From Adenophora triphylla var. japonica (Eukaryota; Streptophyta; Magnoliopsida; Asterales; Campanulaceae), in assembly GCA_022495995.1 (NCBI GenBank), contig JAFEMH010001451.1:338501-402500 (forward strand): 64,000 bases of DNA, written 5' to 3'. The notes under the pieces are model-generated. The model did no database searches. It had not been told where the DNA came from and worked only from the letters and a program-made list of their open reading frames with translations. The first letter of the stretch is position 1. Each line of letters opens with the position of its first letter. The position numbers and the translations under genes are program-made. This document shows positions 24,094 to 35,331 of the stretch, in pieces.

Positions 24094-24442
24094 ATTTACC
24101 TGATGTAAATGTCAAATCTACAGCAACCAAGTTGCTGCCCAAAGGGAGTTTTCACCCCACTTTTCCAACCAAAACCTGTACAAAAACATGTTCAAAGACC
24201 ATCCAAGCATTTATACATCATTATATATCATTTTGGCCCAGTTTCAGCCCCGATTCCAAGCAAAAATCCGCCCCGAGGCTCAAGTAATATGCAAATTAAT
24301 AAAGCATAAATTTAAAAAGCAAATAAAACAGTATTACATTGTTTTCGCCCCATCGGCGCCCAAATAAAGCAAAAAATAAACAAAATGTGCATAAAACTTG
24401 TTCATTGTTTGTTTTTCTTCCTAAATCAATTCTAGAGACCTC
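24094..24442 (-). other. Spacer between A antisense genes 1 and 2
   Basis: AT-rich sequence with no supported frame. It should contain the 3' UTR of gene 1 and the distal upstream region of gene 2. Confidence 0.5.
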
Positions 24443-27058
24443 CTAGGCCTCCGATCCTTCCACTTCATCGCTACTCAGCTCATAAACAGTTGCCTCCCTC
24501 ATCAAGTCTTCCATGTCACACACATCAGAAAGGTGGACATTATCGTGCTCGTACTCAGCCAGCTGCTCCAAGATGTCAGCATTGGGTCCCCGTCCCCGAG
24601 GCATGGCACTGGAAGAGTACTCCGAAGCCGATGAGGTAGATGTTGTGCCCCCGACATGCCTTCTCTTGCGTCCGGGCTCCTGTACGTCCGCTGCCGCCTT
24701 TGAAGTGCAGGCCAGCTTCCTCAGAAGGGACCGGCACATGTCCTTCCAGCCCCTATTCTGCCTGACCAACCTGTCGTAAGTGCGAGCTGGAACCTGAGAA
24801 AAAAAAAGGAGAAGAAAATCTCAGAAAATCTCAGAATTGCAAAAAGCAAAGAAATCTGGAAAAGGGAAAAGACCCTAAAGTGTACTTACAGTGCTGTCCG
24901 GCGGCAAGGTATACTGGGGCTCCCTAGCGGTGGGGACAGGTATCCTCAACCTCCTGGGTACTCCGTGGACCACATATGAATGATGAGCCGGAGGGATCGG
25001 CGGATCAGAAGGCTCGTCCTCCCCATATCCCTGAGTGACCGCCAGCTTCACTAGCTTCTGTGGCGTCCTCAGTCGCTGCTCCACAAACACAGCATATGGG
25101 GTATCCAGATCAAAATACTCCTCGGCGGCCACGCCTGCTTGATATCTAGCAATGTCGTCCTCCGACCAATCCCTGGGCTGTAGCATCCGTGCTGGAGGAT
25201 CCTGGGGAGTAATGGCATCCAATGGAGGGACATGGCCATGCTACCTAGATAATCGGTCCCCCAGATAGATGACATCACATGTCAGCCCAGTCAACCATCT
25301 CCTCTGCCTCGTCGCCTCCACGGCCTCTCCTAGCAGAATCTCCGGATACCTTCCCCACGGGTAGAAGTCCACTCCATCGTGCCCATCCTTGTTGATAACT
25401 GGCCTCACCATCTTGTAATCAAAGGTGATCCGGGTCTTCTCGGTGAACTTATCTCTCGCATCTCCCCTCCAGCGGATCATAGCGGGAAAGATGGTGACAT
25501 CGCTCTGTTGGTTCCACGGAAAGAACCCGATCACCTCACAAAACCAGACCTGCATGTTCAAAACATCAAAAGGGTCATTTTTTTCTTTCATAAAAAGTCT
25601 CAAAGACAGAAAGTAAAAGAGAAAGGAAAGCGAGACTACCTCGAGAGCAAAGGAGAAACAATCCATGGAGGCAGCCTTGTTCCGGCTGTACAGATTCAGA
25701 GAGAAGTAAAGCTCTGCCAATCCGGCCTTGCCCCATGAGACCGTCCCAATCCCATCAACATCCTCCAGAGAGTCGAGGAGGCAAGTCACAGCCAGAGTCC
25801 CAGAATTGGCAAAGATGGTGACTGACAACATCAACCACACAAAGGCTCTAGCAAGCTGGTGGGCAGTCACCTCACTAGCGGCAAAGTCCCGCATGCAGTT
25901 CTGGACTGCCACCTCGACGTTCCTCGTCTCCATTCCAAGCCCCTTGGGAATCATCTCATACCTAACCAAAGCCCTGAACTCCTCCGCCGTGATATGGTCC
26001 CTCCAAGTCACAGGCCTCCCGGTGAACTGTAAGCCCGTAATGGCAGTGAAATCGGCCGGAGTCACCGTCAGCTCCCCCCAGCTAAGATGAAAGCTGTGGG
26101 TGGTGTCCCACCAGAACTCAGATAGGGCCTGGACCAAGCCCTTGCTCTTTGAGGTAATGTGAATACCTCTGCCGATGACCTCAATGAACAAATCCAAGTC
26201 GGTAGCCCTCACCAGCTGCTTAGGGTTCGCCCCATCTTTCTCAAAATCAGGCATCCTCTGTCATAGTCTCACTGTAATCTCGGAAGACCCTCTAGACTTG
26301 TTCTCCTGTATACAAGCACAGCCAAAGAAATGCGTTAGTCTTTTTCAAAAAAGCATGCATATATTCAAAAGTGCACATACTTTCAAAAGAAAATCATTCA
26401 TGAAAAATTTTCTAGCATCCTTTGCATCGAAAACGTGTCTTTCATCACTTGAAACACATCATGTCAAGCACATTGCTTTCCTAAGCACAAAATCACAATT
26501 TTCAAAATTATTTGCACATAAGCATTAATTTTTTCTCAAAAAACGGCATGCATGAATCCTTTTCATCATCCAAAATCCCATTTTCTCATCCATAATCAAA
26601 AATTGACCTAGTTCTAGCACATGCGAGGACTCCGTCACATTTTAGACAATTATTTCTCTTACTTTATTTTCGAAAAAAAGATGGGTCATTCTCATTATTT
26701 TTCAAGTAAATTGCACATGCATGTTTGTTCGTCTTCTTAGCCTCATAGGTTAATCATCAAGATTTCAAAATCATCCAAAAATCCTAGGAAAATTCGAAAA
26801 ATTCCTAAAGCTTGGGTCAAGCCCTAAATCAATCAAAATTCAATCAAAATCGATGAAATTGAGCAAACTAAGAAAGCTTACCCCAACCGATTGAGGGTTT
26901 GTCGATTTGTGCTCCCTTCTACCCGGATAGAGCTTCGATGGAGGTGTAAGGAAGTCATACTTCCTTTCCGTGCGGACGAGCTCCTTCCTCCTCCTTCTCG
27001 CGGCCGCGGAGATGTTCCTTCTAGCTTGCCTTGGCATTGGATTCCCCTCCGGATCCAT
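24443..27058 (-). pseudogene. A antisense gene 1, plant mobile domain protein, four exons
   Basis: Exons on the minus strand: 27058-26882 (177 nt), 26305-25640 (666), 25549-24890 (660), 24793-24443 (351). All introns are GT-AG and all joins are phase 0. The domain wording FWWDTTHSFHLSWGEL, FTAITGLQFTG and WFCEVIGFFPW matches the plant mobile domain (PMD, aminotransferase-like), known in host genes and in transposons. The C-terminus carries RKRRHVGG, a possible nuclear signal, and a Ser-rich stretch. Two in-frame stops are present: TGA at 26263-26261 (Trp in B) and TAG at 25243-25241 (Gln in B). Exons 1-3 match B in length exactly. Confidence 0.85.
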
Positions 27059-27173
27059 CCTAAATCAATGAAGGCAAAAAGATTGAAGGAATTCGAAAAT
27101 TCTTCCTCTCTTCTCTCTCTCTTTCTCGGCAGTTTAAGGGCGGCAATAATGCCCAATGCCTGTTCAAATCTGT

Positions 27174-27246
27174 TTTAAATAATCTGGAAAAATCAGACTT
27201 CTAGCCGTACGGCTTCTTTTGCCCCCATCTCATGCCGGGCGGCCTC
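27174..27246 (-). promoter_or_regulatory. Promoter module of A antisense gene 1
   Basis: On the minus strand: GAGGCCGCCCGGC (27246-27234), GAAGCCGTACGGCT (27216-27203), then a TATTTAAA box at 27181-27174, and the ATG 116 bp further. B has the same order at 41858-41930. Confidence 0.65.
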
Positions 27247-27419
27247 TTTCGCTCTGAGCAGAAATTACCTTTTTGCCCCTGGACTTTCCACTTGGGCACG
27301 TAATTCCCGTTATCTTTTAACCAAGATAACGTCGTTTTCAAAAGATATCCCTTATCTCCTAAGCAAATAAGCTTTCTTCCCCAGTCGCCTTCGTTACTTC
27401 CGTTATAACGGGATAACGC

Positions 27420-27900
27420 TAGGTGACAACCTCCGAATTGTCAGAACTCCAAACTTTAGCTACCTCTATCTCCCAGATAGTGAAGTATGCTCAAGTTCTC
27501 CGAACTTTAGATACCTCTATCTCCTCGATAGTGAAGTATGCTCAAGTTCTCCAAACTTTAGCTACCTCTATCACAGATAGTGAAGTACGCTCAAGTTCTT
27601 CAAACTTAAGCTACCTCTATCACCGATAGTGAAGTATGCTTAAGTTCTCCAAACTTTAGCTACCTCTATCACAGATAGTGAAGTACGCTCAAGTTCTTCA
27701 AACTTTAGCTACCTCTATCTCCTCGATAGTGAAGTATGTTTAAGTTTTCCAAACTTTAGCTACCTCTATCTCCCAGATAGTGAAGTATGCTCAAGTTCTC
27801 CGAACTTTAGCTACCTCTATCTCCCAGATAGTGAAGTACGCTCAAGTTCTTCAAACTTAAGCTACCTCTATCTCCTCGATAGTGACGTAAGCTCTAGTTT
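27420..27900 (+). repeat. A 3' region tandem array, about 49-51 bp unit, nine copies
   Basis: Nine copies of a unit containing AGCTACCTCTATC, a GATAG and AGTGAAGTAYGCTCAAGTTC. The CTATC...GATAG halves are complementary in each unit, giving a small hairpin. B carries the reverse complement with about 15 copies. Tandem repeats between pol and the 3' LTR are known for Tat/Ogre elements. Confidence 0.92.
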
Positions 27901-27958
27901 CCTCAGGTGACAACCTCCATTAATTGTCAATCAGGTGACAACCTCCATTAATTGTCAA
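27901..27958 (+). repeat. A 28-bp tandem repeat, two copies
   Basis: Two copies of TCAGGTGACAACCTCCATTA plus ATTGTCAA. GACAA and TTGTC inside the unit are complementary. B has five copies at 40772-40911. Confidence 0.88.
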
Positions 27959-28438
27959 AACCTTCAAGGATCCTAGACATCGTTCCTAACTTATCTAGTG
28001 ATGCTTGAACTACGATCAAGGCTTGATTCCTCCGGGATACATAGGTAGCCTTTCATAAAAGGTCCAGCCATCCGACCACTTTGGTCACCCTGTTCCTTCG
28101 TCGCTCCTCAGTGATGAAGTAGCCCCTCATAAAGGTCTTGACATCCGACCACATTGGTCACTTCTAGCATATCCCCAGTAGGATCAATTGCTTGACCTCC
28201 TAGGTCATTTTCTCTGCTATTTCCCCATCAAGAGACCAGTTTTCTCTTCTCTATTCCTCAGCGGATCTCTTCTGAACTACGGCCTGGCTTGATTCCCACT
28301 CGGGATACGTAGGTAGCCTTCCAGAGGTTCAGCCACTCGACCACCTTGGTCACCCAATCCGTCTCGGCATTCACCAGATCGGATCCTTTTCTATCGACAA
28401 CCCCACTCGCCCTGCAAGTGACGTTGCCGAGGGGCTTC
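27959..28438 (+). other. A distal 3' region and polypurine tract
   Basis: No gene. It holds degenerate copies of a unit containing GACCACTTTGGTC, also expanded in B, and ends in AGGGGCTTC (28430-28438), the polypurine tract directly before the LTR. Confidence 0.75.
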
Positions 28439-30187
28439 TGTAAGTACCCAAATCTGGCTCATGCCTTCCGGTTAATTTCCCCGGCAATTCCGGTAAATTT
28501 CCCGATAATTCCCCGGACTTTTTTAGAGTTCCGGAACAATTTCGGAACTGTCCCAAACCATTTAAGGGCTGAAGGGAAGGCTTAGTAATTAAGAAACACG
28601 TTTTTCTTAATTACAAAAACCTTCTAGAATTGCCACCTTGCATGATTCTAGAAACATGCTGAGTCATTGTGGATAATGCCGCACGGCTGCATTAGCCAAG
28701 GACCTCTGGCCGCACGGCTTCATTAGTCTTATCCAGACTGCCTATAAATAGAGGCCTCATCTACCCATTTCCATACACAGTTTTTTCCAGCATAAAAACA
28801 CCCAAAGAAGTCCCTACGAAAATAGGAAGCTGAAGGAGTCAAGAAGCCACCTCCCTCCTCCATTGAAGCCTCCAAAGTTGGTCCTTCCACCAAGCAAGAT
28901 CCAAAGGAGAAGAGGCCACCACCATTGGTAACCTCTCACTCCCTTAACCTTGCATTTTACTTGCTTTATATTGCTCATTGCATTGTCATTATCTTGCTTG
29001 GGACTTGGTAGTTATCATTAAAGATCATATCTTTATCATACCCCCTTCCCCCTTTGCATGAAATAGGCACCACTTGCCATTAAAAATGTAATCTTTGAAT
29101 CAAAAGGTGCATCCTTTGCACCTAAAACCCCCTTTTTACAATAAAAATATCATCTTTATGCATCCTTTGCTCATAAAAATGCAACCTTTACGTCCAAAAT
29201 GCATCATTTGCATATAAAAATCATGTCTTTATAAAAAAAGGTGCATCCTTTGTACCTAAAATCCATTTTCATGCATCATTTGCATTAAAAATCATCTCTT
29301 TGCATGAACTTAGCATCCTTTGCTTTCAAAAATGAAATCTTTGTGCATCCTTTGCATAATAAATACTATTTTCCTCATAAAAGTGCATCCTTTGCATATT
29401 AAGTATCAATTTCCTCATAAAAATGCATCATTTGCATAAAGATCACTTCTTTACATCAAAATGCATCCTTTGCAAATCAAATGCATCCTTTGCAACCCAA
29501 AAATGTCTTCTTTTCACTAAAAATGTCATTTTTACATGCATCCCCCCATGTCCCCATTAGCAACCTTGGAACGGACCGGTGTAAAGATCCTATCTTTACA
29601 TCGTTTCTTCCATTAAAGGTGCCATAATCTCTTTAGAAAGGGATAACCTTGAACCCGATATCTCCGATTATCACTTAAGACGAGCATGAAGCATTCATAT
29701 AAGCTCGATCATCTTAAGGTGTAGGATTGATGGGCTAAGGACATTCCTTCCTAAAGAACCTCATTTTTAGACAATAAAAGAGAGTTCTTCTCTCGATCAC
29801 GCAAGTCCCGAGGTTAAAAATGCGATGATCACAAGTCCAAAATGAGGACAGGATCAAAATCCCGAATACATAAAATCCAAGAAATCCCGAGCGACAACCA
29901 ATCGGAAGACAACTTGGGACATTCCCTCCCCTTTTATTCAAACACATGCACACAAGAAAGCACGCAAGCAAGCAAAATAAACGGAATCTAGGGAGACTTG
30001 CTACGGCAAGGCACCTTGGGTGAACGACGATCCGTTCTTCCCAAGGGGTAACTTAACCTCCGAACCCATAAAACCTTTTTTTCAAAGTTTTGAGGAAATC
30101 AAAATGGCGTGGCGACTCCGTTTTTCAAATTAAACCGGATGTCTTCAAACTCGGTGAATCCAAACAAAATTTGGGCACACATTCACA
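28439..30187 (+). repeat. A 3' LTR (1749 bp)
   Basis: It starts TGTAAGTACCC and ends GGGCACACATTCACA, matching the two LTRs of B except for a deletion near the end and other differences. The U3 part has paired palindromes and a TATA box (28676-28750). The middle (29040-29530) is a cloud of short repeats around the word GCATCCTTTGCAT. The next base is E sequence; GTGGT (30188-30192) should be one copy of the target duplication. Confidence 0.92.
28676..28750 (+). promoter_or_regulatory. LTR promoter of A: paired palindromes and TATA box
   Basis: Motifs ATGCCGCACGGCTGC (28676-28690) and GGCCGCACGGCTTC (28708-28721) lie 17 bp apart. TATAAATA follows at 28743-28750, 21 bp after the second motif. 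The same spacing is seen in both LTRs of B. Confidence 0.75.
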
Positions 30188-31377
30188 GTGGTGTCGACCA
30201 GCATGTCGATGTTAGGCAGTGGGAAATCATCTTTAGGGCTGGCCTTGTTGAGATCCCTGAAATCCACACAGCATCTGACCTTTCCATTGGCCTTGGTGAC
30301 CGTCACGATGTTGGAGAGCCAAGTCGGGTACTCAATCACTCTGATGAAACCAACTCGGAGCATTTTCTCGATTTCTTCTTTAACTTGCAAGGACCACTCT
30401 GGCTTGATCTTGCGCAGCTTCTGTTTGACAGGCTTGGATTTGGGATCCAGGGGAATTCTGTGCTCCACGATCGAGTCCTGGCATGTCCTGGTATGACCAG
30501 GCGAACACGTCAACATACTCCCAGAGGAGGCTTATCAGGGCTTCTTTTTCTGCATCAGCAAAGAAACTGCCCACTTGTGTCTCTTTAGGCTCTTGCACTG
30601 ACCCCAGGTTCACTTTGGTCATAACCTCTTCGGCAGCTTGGGCCCGATTGTCCTCTTGGTCAACTACACGCTCGAGAACTTCTTTAATGTATTGTTCGTT
30701 TAATGTGTCTGCTTCTTTATCAATTGAGTTATTAACATCTTTTAAGTTGTTTGTTAACTTATCAGTTGTTAAAGTGGCAATGAGAGGATACTTCGAAAGG
30801 TCAGACTTTTCATTAAGCAAGAACGGAAATACATGGTTTGCTACATTATCACAGTCTTCCGGCGTAAGGCCGTTGGATGACTCAGAGGACTGGACTCTGA
30901 CAAGGAATGACTCAGAGGGTTTGAGACCGGGTTTAGGGAGATGTGGGTGCGGGCCCAGCTTGTCTTCCAATTCTGCCTGGCTTGCCCTTGGTCCAGTGAA
31001 AGTTACCCAATTCTTCAGTGGCATTGCTGGATGCTTGATGAGGGTGCGGGGATCGAGAGGCTTGGCTTCTGCTGTCCCAATCATGGCGATCATGCTGTTT
31101 TCGAAGCCCAGGTCAATCAGGTTTGGCACCTCCATGACTTCTTCAAAAAGACTCTGTAGAGCTGGTCCACTGAGAGCGTCTTCTATGAATTCTGGTTCCT
31201 TCTGCTTTGGAGCTACTGTCTCGAATGTGGCCTTGGCGGCTGATCCGAACAATCTATTTCCCGTGAAGAGTACCTTGAGTTGCTCTTCCGCATCTGGGAT
31301 TCCCTTGAATGTGTACTCATGCTGGACTGTGGTGGCAGTTGGTCCAGGTAGAGCTGTGATGTCGAGGAACGCTCCCC
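30188..31377 (-). pseudogene. E pol fragment: pre-RT region and N-terminal RT
   Basis: It shows the pre-RT segments QVGSFFADAEKEAL and YVDVFAWSYQDMPGLD, then RT blocks KPVKQKLRKIKPEWS, VIEYPTWLSNIVTV and CCVDFRDLNKASPKDDFPLP. It is cut after the residues NIDMLVDTT by the A LTR. One frameshift lies near 30500 (frames 31252-30380 and 30516-30145). The catalytic YVDD box would be left of the window. Confidence 0.9.
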
Positions 31378-31644
31378 TTATCGGATTAGCTTTGAGTCCT
31401 CTTTGAGGTCCCGTGCTAGCTGTTCCATCCTTTCTGTAGTCTCTGTGCTGACTATCCCTGCTTCTTTCTCATCTTCATCAGTTCCACTGTCGGTCCCCTC
31501 AGTTCTGCTGTCGGTTCCCCTGTCGGTCCCCTTAGTTCTGCTGTTGGTTCCCTTGGTGAAGTAATAAGCAAGGTCGAAACTGTAAGGTCGAAGGTTGGGT
31601 GTGCCATCGGAGTGATAAAAGGAAACAACACACACACACCCCAC
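31378..31644 (-). pseudogene. E first reading frame, unrecognised
   Basis: A frame of 88 codons containing degenerate KGTDRGTDSRTEGTD-type repeats and a charged RMEQLARDLKEDSK end. It stops exactly where homology to the pre-RT region starts. It may be a remnant of gag left by a deletion that removed gag and protease. I do not recognise a domain. Confidence 0.4.
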
Positions 31645-32010
31645 AGAGATACAATAATGAAATGATCAATATAATCATGGGACAGCCCCACAATCAGAAC
31701 CAAATCAAATAAACAAATTCTGCAAATTGGCCAATCCTATAGCGCTACACAGGACTGGGATGGCATGTTCTGTCGCGTGACCAAAAGAGAAACATATCCA
31801 GAATCTGAACAGAAGGTAGCACCAGCCCCTAGACTCCAAGCAACGCCATGGCTCAACACCAATCCTCAGCACAATCAAAACAGGAAGCATAAACCACAAA
31901 GCATTAATATGCACATATCACATAATATCACACACAATGCACACACAAATGAATGAGATGGATATTTAAACAAGAATGAAAGCTTGACCCACTTTTGAAA
32001 ACAAGTTTCA
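31645..32010 (-). other. E 5' leader
   Basis: No supported gene between PBS and first frame. A CA dinucleotide run occurs at 31627-31641. Confidence 0.5.
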
Positions 32011-32030
32011 AGTCCCCAGTGGAGTCGCCA
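32011..32030 (-). other. E primer binding site (tRNA-Arg type)
   Basis: The minus strand reads TGGCGACTCCACTGGGGACT, one base after the LTR end. This matches the PBS known for Ogre elements, complementary to a plant tRNA-Arg 3' end. It helps to place E in the Tat/Ogre lineage. Confidence 0.85.
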
Positions 32031-32031
32031 C

Positions 32032-33680
32032 TGAATGTACGCTCGCCGAAATTAGAAATGTTTTGGGAGTCGCCACGCCATGTTTATGAGGTACACTTTG
32101 TAAAACCTTTTTGAAAAGAGAAAATGGGTTCAGGGGTCAGGTTACGTGTTGGGAAGAACTGAGAGTTCACCCAACACGCCTCGTAAATGAGTCTTTCTAT
32201 TGTTCAACATCCAATTCATTCAATAAGTGTGTGCAAATGTGTGTGACAAAATATATGATGAAATGCATTTTAATGCTTTGTTTTATTGCTTAGCTGAAAA
32301 CATTACATCTTGTGAACCATTTACTACGGGAGGCCACATCCCGATTACAAAATACTTGGACAGATTACAACAAAAAATGTCCTCTGTAAATGGCCTATTA
32401 TGTCGCACTACATAGGACCAGGCATGCCAATTGTGTCATGCGACACATGGTGCCATTTCCAGTGGACTTAACAAGTTTGAAACTGCAAAGGAACCAAAGG
32501 ATGATCTCAACCAAAATCAATAGATTACACAGCCACGAGATAACAGAGATCAACACAATCACTTCAAATGAGTGTGGATATTGAGGATCCATACTCTACT
32601 TTGAGTGACAAGCAAACTAGATGAATGAATTACAATTGAAATGACGGCTTCTGCAGAGTGGCTAGTTATGTTGCACGAATCAGGACATGGCTTGGCCAGT
32701 TCTGTCGCATTACACAACCTGCCATCTGCAGAAGCTTTTACAACAGATCGATTACAGATGAAATGAAGGAACCAGAAGATCAAATGGCACCAAAACAGAT
32801 CACACAGATCGCAGAATATAAGATCAACACTCAATCATTCAAGTGAGTGTGGATATGGGGAGATCCACACTCCCTTGATGAACAAGTCATAATTGCATCC
32901 AAAATTAACTCATGAACATGAAATAATACCAAGCAAAGTCACTTAAACAGAGAGATGGCAATTGTAACTTGATAATTAGAGTAGATGGAGCTTAATTATC
33001 AAGTTGTGAATGGAAATTGTATATGAATTGTGTAAAATAGCAAATAGAGAGAGAGATGGAGGAAGTTGTTACCCTTGTAGATCCACAAATTCTATACCAA
33101 GTTAGGTATAGAATTCTTCTAAAACATCCTCAGATCCAGATTGAACTTGGGAATGGTGGTGGATTGAGGATCTAGGTGGTAGTGTGCGAGTTGGGTTGAA
33201 TGGATATATGAGATAGAGAGTGAATTGAGAGGATTGGTGTGTGTTTGAGAAGAAGGACGAGTTTTTGGGATGAATTTGGCAGAGTGACCTTAGGGAGGCT
33301 GGAAAAGGATCCCAAAATGAGAGGGGGAGGGTCTTATTTATAGCCTACTGGTGAGGGGCAACTTGTGTCGCACGACTTTGCATTGTGGCTTTTCTTGGCT
33401 CGTTGTGTCGCACGACTTGGCTGGCCACTTAACCGTTTCTGGCGCCAATGACCTGTTCTGGAACATTCCAAGTTAATTCCTTAAAGGTCCAAAACAAATA
33501 ATTCCCTGTAGGTCCTTTACATGGAAAAAAATACTTAAAAGTACTTCCTTCGCGAGAAACTTATAAAACGTTCTCGAAAGTCTCAGAATGGACCAGAAAT
33601 TTACCAAAATGCCCTTAGTGCAATTTTATTATATTAAAAGGCACCTATAAAGGGTCGCGAATTGGATTGGGGTACTTACA
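32032..33680 (-). repeat. E 5' LTR (1649 bp)
   Basis: Borders on the plus strand are TGAATGTACGCTCGCC and GGGGTACTTACA. It is nearly identical in layout to 59541-61188. It contains three pairs of a motif of the type GTCGTGCGACA: one pair upstream of the TATA box (33335-33342), one at 32397-32447 and one at 32670-32710 in the transcribed part. Small frames in this LTR occur identically in both copies and are not genes. Confidence 0.93.
33335..33416 (-). promoter_or_regulatory. LTR promoter of E: paired GTCGTGCGAC motifs and TATA box
   Basis: On the minus strand GTCGTGCGAC occurs at 33416-33407 and again at 33376-33367, exactly 40 bp apart, followed by TATAAATA at 33342-33335. The solo LTR copy (60843-60924) keeps the first-proximal motif and the TATA box but the distal motif has decayed. 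Confidence 0.72.
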
Positions 33681-33857
33681 GTTAGACAGAGAGAGAGAAA
33701 ACAAGTTTGGTGCGTGTGTGTGAAAGAGAAAATTGGGGCAAGAGGGGAGAAAACACAGATGAGAATTAAGGATGATGTGACGGATGTGAGTCACATTTAT
33801 ACTCACAACTCCCCTTTTCCTTTACAATTAAGGACTCTTACCTCTCTAGAACCTTAG
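33681..33857 (-). other. Duplicate of D env-gene promoter and leader
   Basis: This stretch is nearly identical to 61189-61368, where it is the TATA promoter and CT-rich leader of the D env-like gene. It follows directly on an E-family LTR at both places. Homology stops at the word ACCTTAG at both places; C sequence follows here, D sequence follows there. Confidence 0.85.
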
Positions 33858-33925
33858 CCAAATTTATATAAACATTTTAGCATGTTAATTCAAACTTAAT
33901 CATACGAACCAGGCTCTAATACCAC
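33858..33925 (-). other. C-type PBS and 5' UTR fragment
   Basis: TGGTATTAGAGCC (minus strand, 33924-33912) is a copia-type initiator tRNA-Met PBS, one base beyond the LTR at 33926. To its left is a short AT-rich leader that breaks off at 33858. So the LTR at 33926-35331 has a PBS on one side and a polypurine tract on the other. Confidence 0.75.
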
Positions 33926-35331
33926 TGTTGGGTTTTATGGATCCATGCGCAGCGGAATTAAGCATCAAATTAACACAAAACCTAAGAACCCTAAGATTCG
34001 TTCTATACAATTAAATTGAATACCTATGAGATAGAATTTACCAACCTTAATTGCTTTCCGTTCTTGAGCTATCGAACAATTTGTCAGTGTGATTTTGAAT
34101 CACAATCTTCGATCTTCAAAAACTTGAATCTTCAGATTCGAACTCTAGGCCTTGATCTTCGTACGAGCGAAGACCCTCTAGTAGTATCCACACGTTTGAA
34201 TGAACCAAGAACAGTTCTTGAGGATTGCTAGATCCTTAAACCTTAGAAAAAATATTGAGAAACCTTTATTGTGATATTTCCTTTGAAAATTCGGCTAGGT
34301 TTTGGCTGCTCACAGACTCATATTTATACTACAATAGTATTAATATTTGTGCCCTAATCGTATTAGGAAACCAGCCTGTAAACCGCCTCTGGCAAGTTAT
34401 GTCGCGCGGTGACATATGCCATTTGGCTAGTTCTGTCGCATGACCAGACAAGCCCTCTGGACAGGATCTGTCGCACGATGACTTATGCCTGATGAGGAAC
34501 TCTCGATATTCTTCCTTTGGTTTAACTAATTCATTCTAGTTGTGTGTGACCCAATAGGATTATATTATGTTGGCAATGAGCCCGATCATATCGATCCTCA
34601 TAAAACATAAGCGGACTCTAGCAAGCCATTATGTCTACCCAAATAACATAACGTAAGAGTTCACGTTTCCAATGGTACACTTCATTTCTCCCTTTGTCTC
34701 ACGATGTTATATTGAACACAAGTCATGGTCCACGTCAACTTGTATTTGTTCAATGCTTTCTCGATCTTGAGTATAATGATAATCCAATCGCATTGGAGTA
34801 TGGCCATACACTTTCATCATTATCACTCATCGGGGGGCCCAAGCAAAACATCTCTCTTACGATGGACAAATTCCATCTTGACTTATCATCCTTCCCACCA
34901 TGAATCTGATCATGCCAATGATAGCCTTTATAAATATCGTGTTAAGATATCGTTTGACTAAAATCAAACATAACTTTCATCATATGTAAGGTCATGATAA
35001 TCTAAGGTCTAGGGACTAAATGAAGTGACCATATGAGATTTAATTATGACATTTGACCATGACATAAATCTCATACGGGTCAAGTCCAGTCACTTGTTCT
35101 CTAACAAGTACCCATAAATTTAATGTGCATCTCTATGCATATAATCATCATATGATTATCCATTAACATTTATACTAATTATTCACTTAATAATTAGGGA
35201 CGGAGATTATTACAATAAATATGCAAAATATATAATAATCAAATAATAAACTTTCTCTATAATCAACGATAAAGATGATACATAACGGTTTTAAGTTAAA
35301 CATAACTAAAGCCTAGGGCATTACACCAACA
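33926..35331 (-). repeat. C LTR (1406 bp)
   Basis: Borders are TGTTGGGTTTTATGG and TTACACCAACA on the plus strand. A polypurine tract lies to the right, so it serves as the 3' LTR of C, and a PBS lies to the left, so it also has the form of a 5' LTR. TATA box at 34321-34328 with three palindromic motifs upstream. I find no second C LTR near 57 kb. Confidence 0.85.
34321..34482 (-). promoter_or_regulatory. LTR promoter of C: three TCGTGCGACA-type motifs and TATA box
   Basis: On the minus strand: GTCATCGTGCGAC (34482-34470), GTCATGCGAC (34444-34435), GTCACCGCGCGAC (34413-34401), then TATAAATA at 34328-34321. The first three are about 34 bp apart. The motif is close to that in the LTR of E although C is Ty1/copia and E is Ty3/gypsy. 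Confidence 0.68.

Larger units (their letters stand above)
13506..30187 (+). mobile_element. A: Tat/Ogre-lineage Ty3/gypsy retrotransposon, 5' LTR outside window
   Basis: A belongs to the same family as B but is in the opposite orientation. The 5' UTR from 13506 aligns to B from about 53445 downward, so S1 is inserted inside the A 5' UTR and the 5' LTR of A lies left of the window. The order is 5' UTR, gag, protease, RT, RNase H, second RNase H, integrase, two antisense genes, tandem repeats, PPT, 3' LTR. Two RNase H domains and tandem repeats in the 3' region are known for Tat/Ogre elements. The sense genes are heavily decayed. A is inserted in the RT gene of E. Confidence 0.9.
30188..33680 (-). 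mobile_element. E: Tat/Ogre-lineage retrotransposon, 5' part only
   Basis: It comprises a 5' LTR, a PBS, a short leader, and a gag-pol fragment that stops inside RT where A is inserted. The remainder of E should lie left of the window, beyond A and S1. Gag and protease are missing: the short first frame passes at about 31378 directly into the segment before RT. The pol wording is close to A and B but the LTR is of another family. A solo LTR of the same family is at 59541-61188. Confidence 0.88.

Noticed and set aside
32559..32834. 91-codon minus-strand frame, also at 60067-60342
   Set aside because: Duplicate because both are E-family LTRs; no start context, no domain, and the codons span the promoter-motif repeats.
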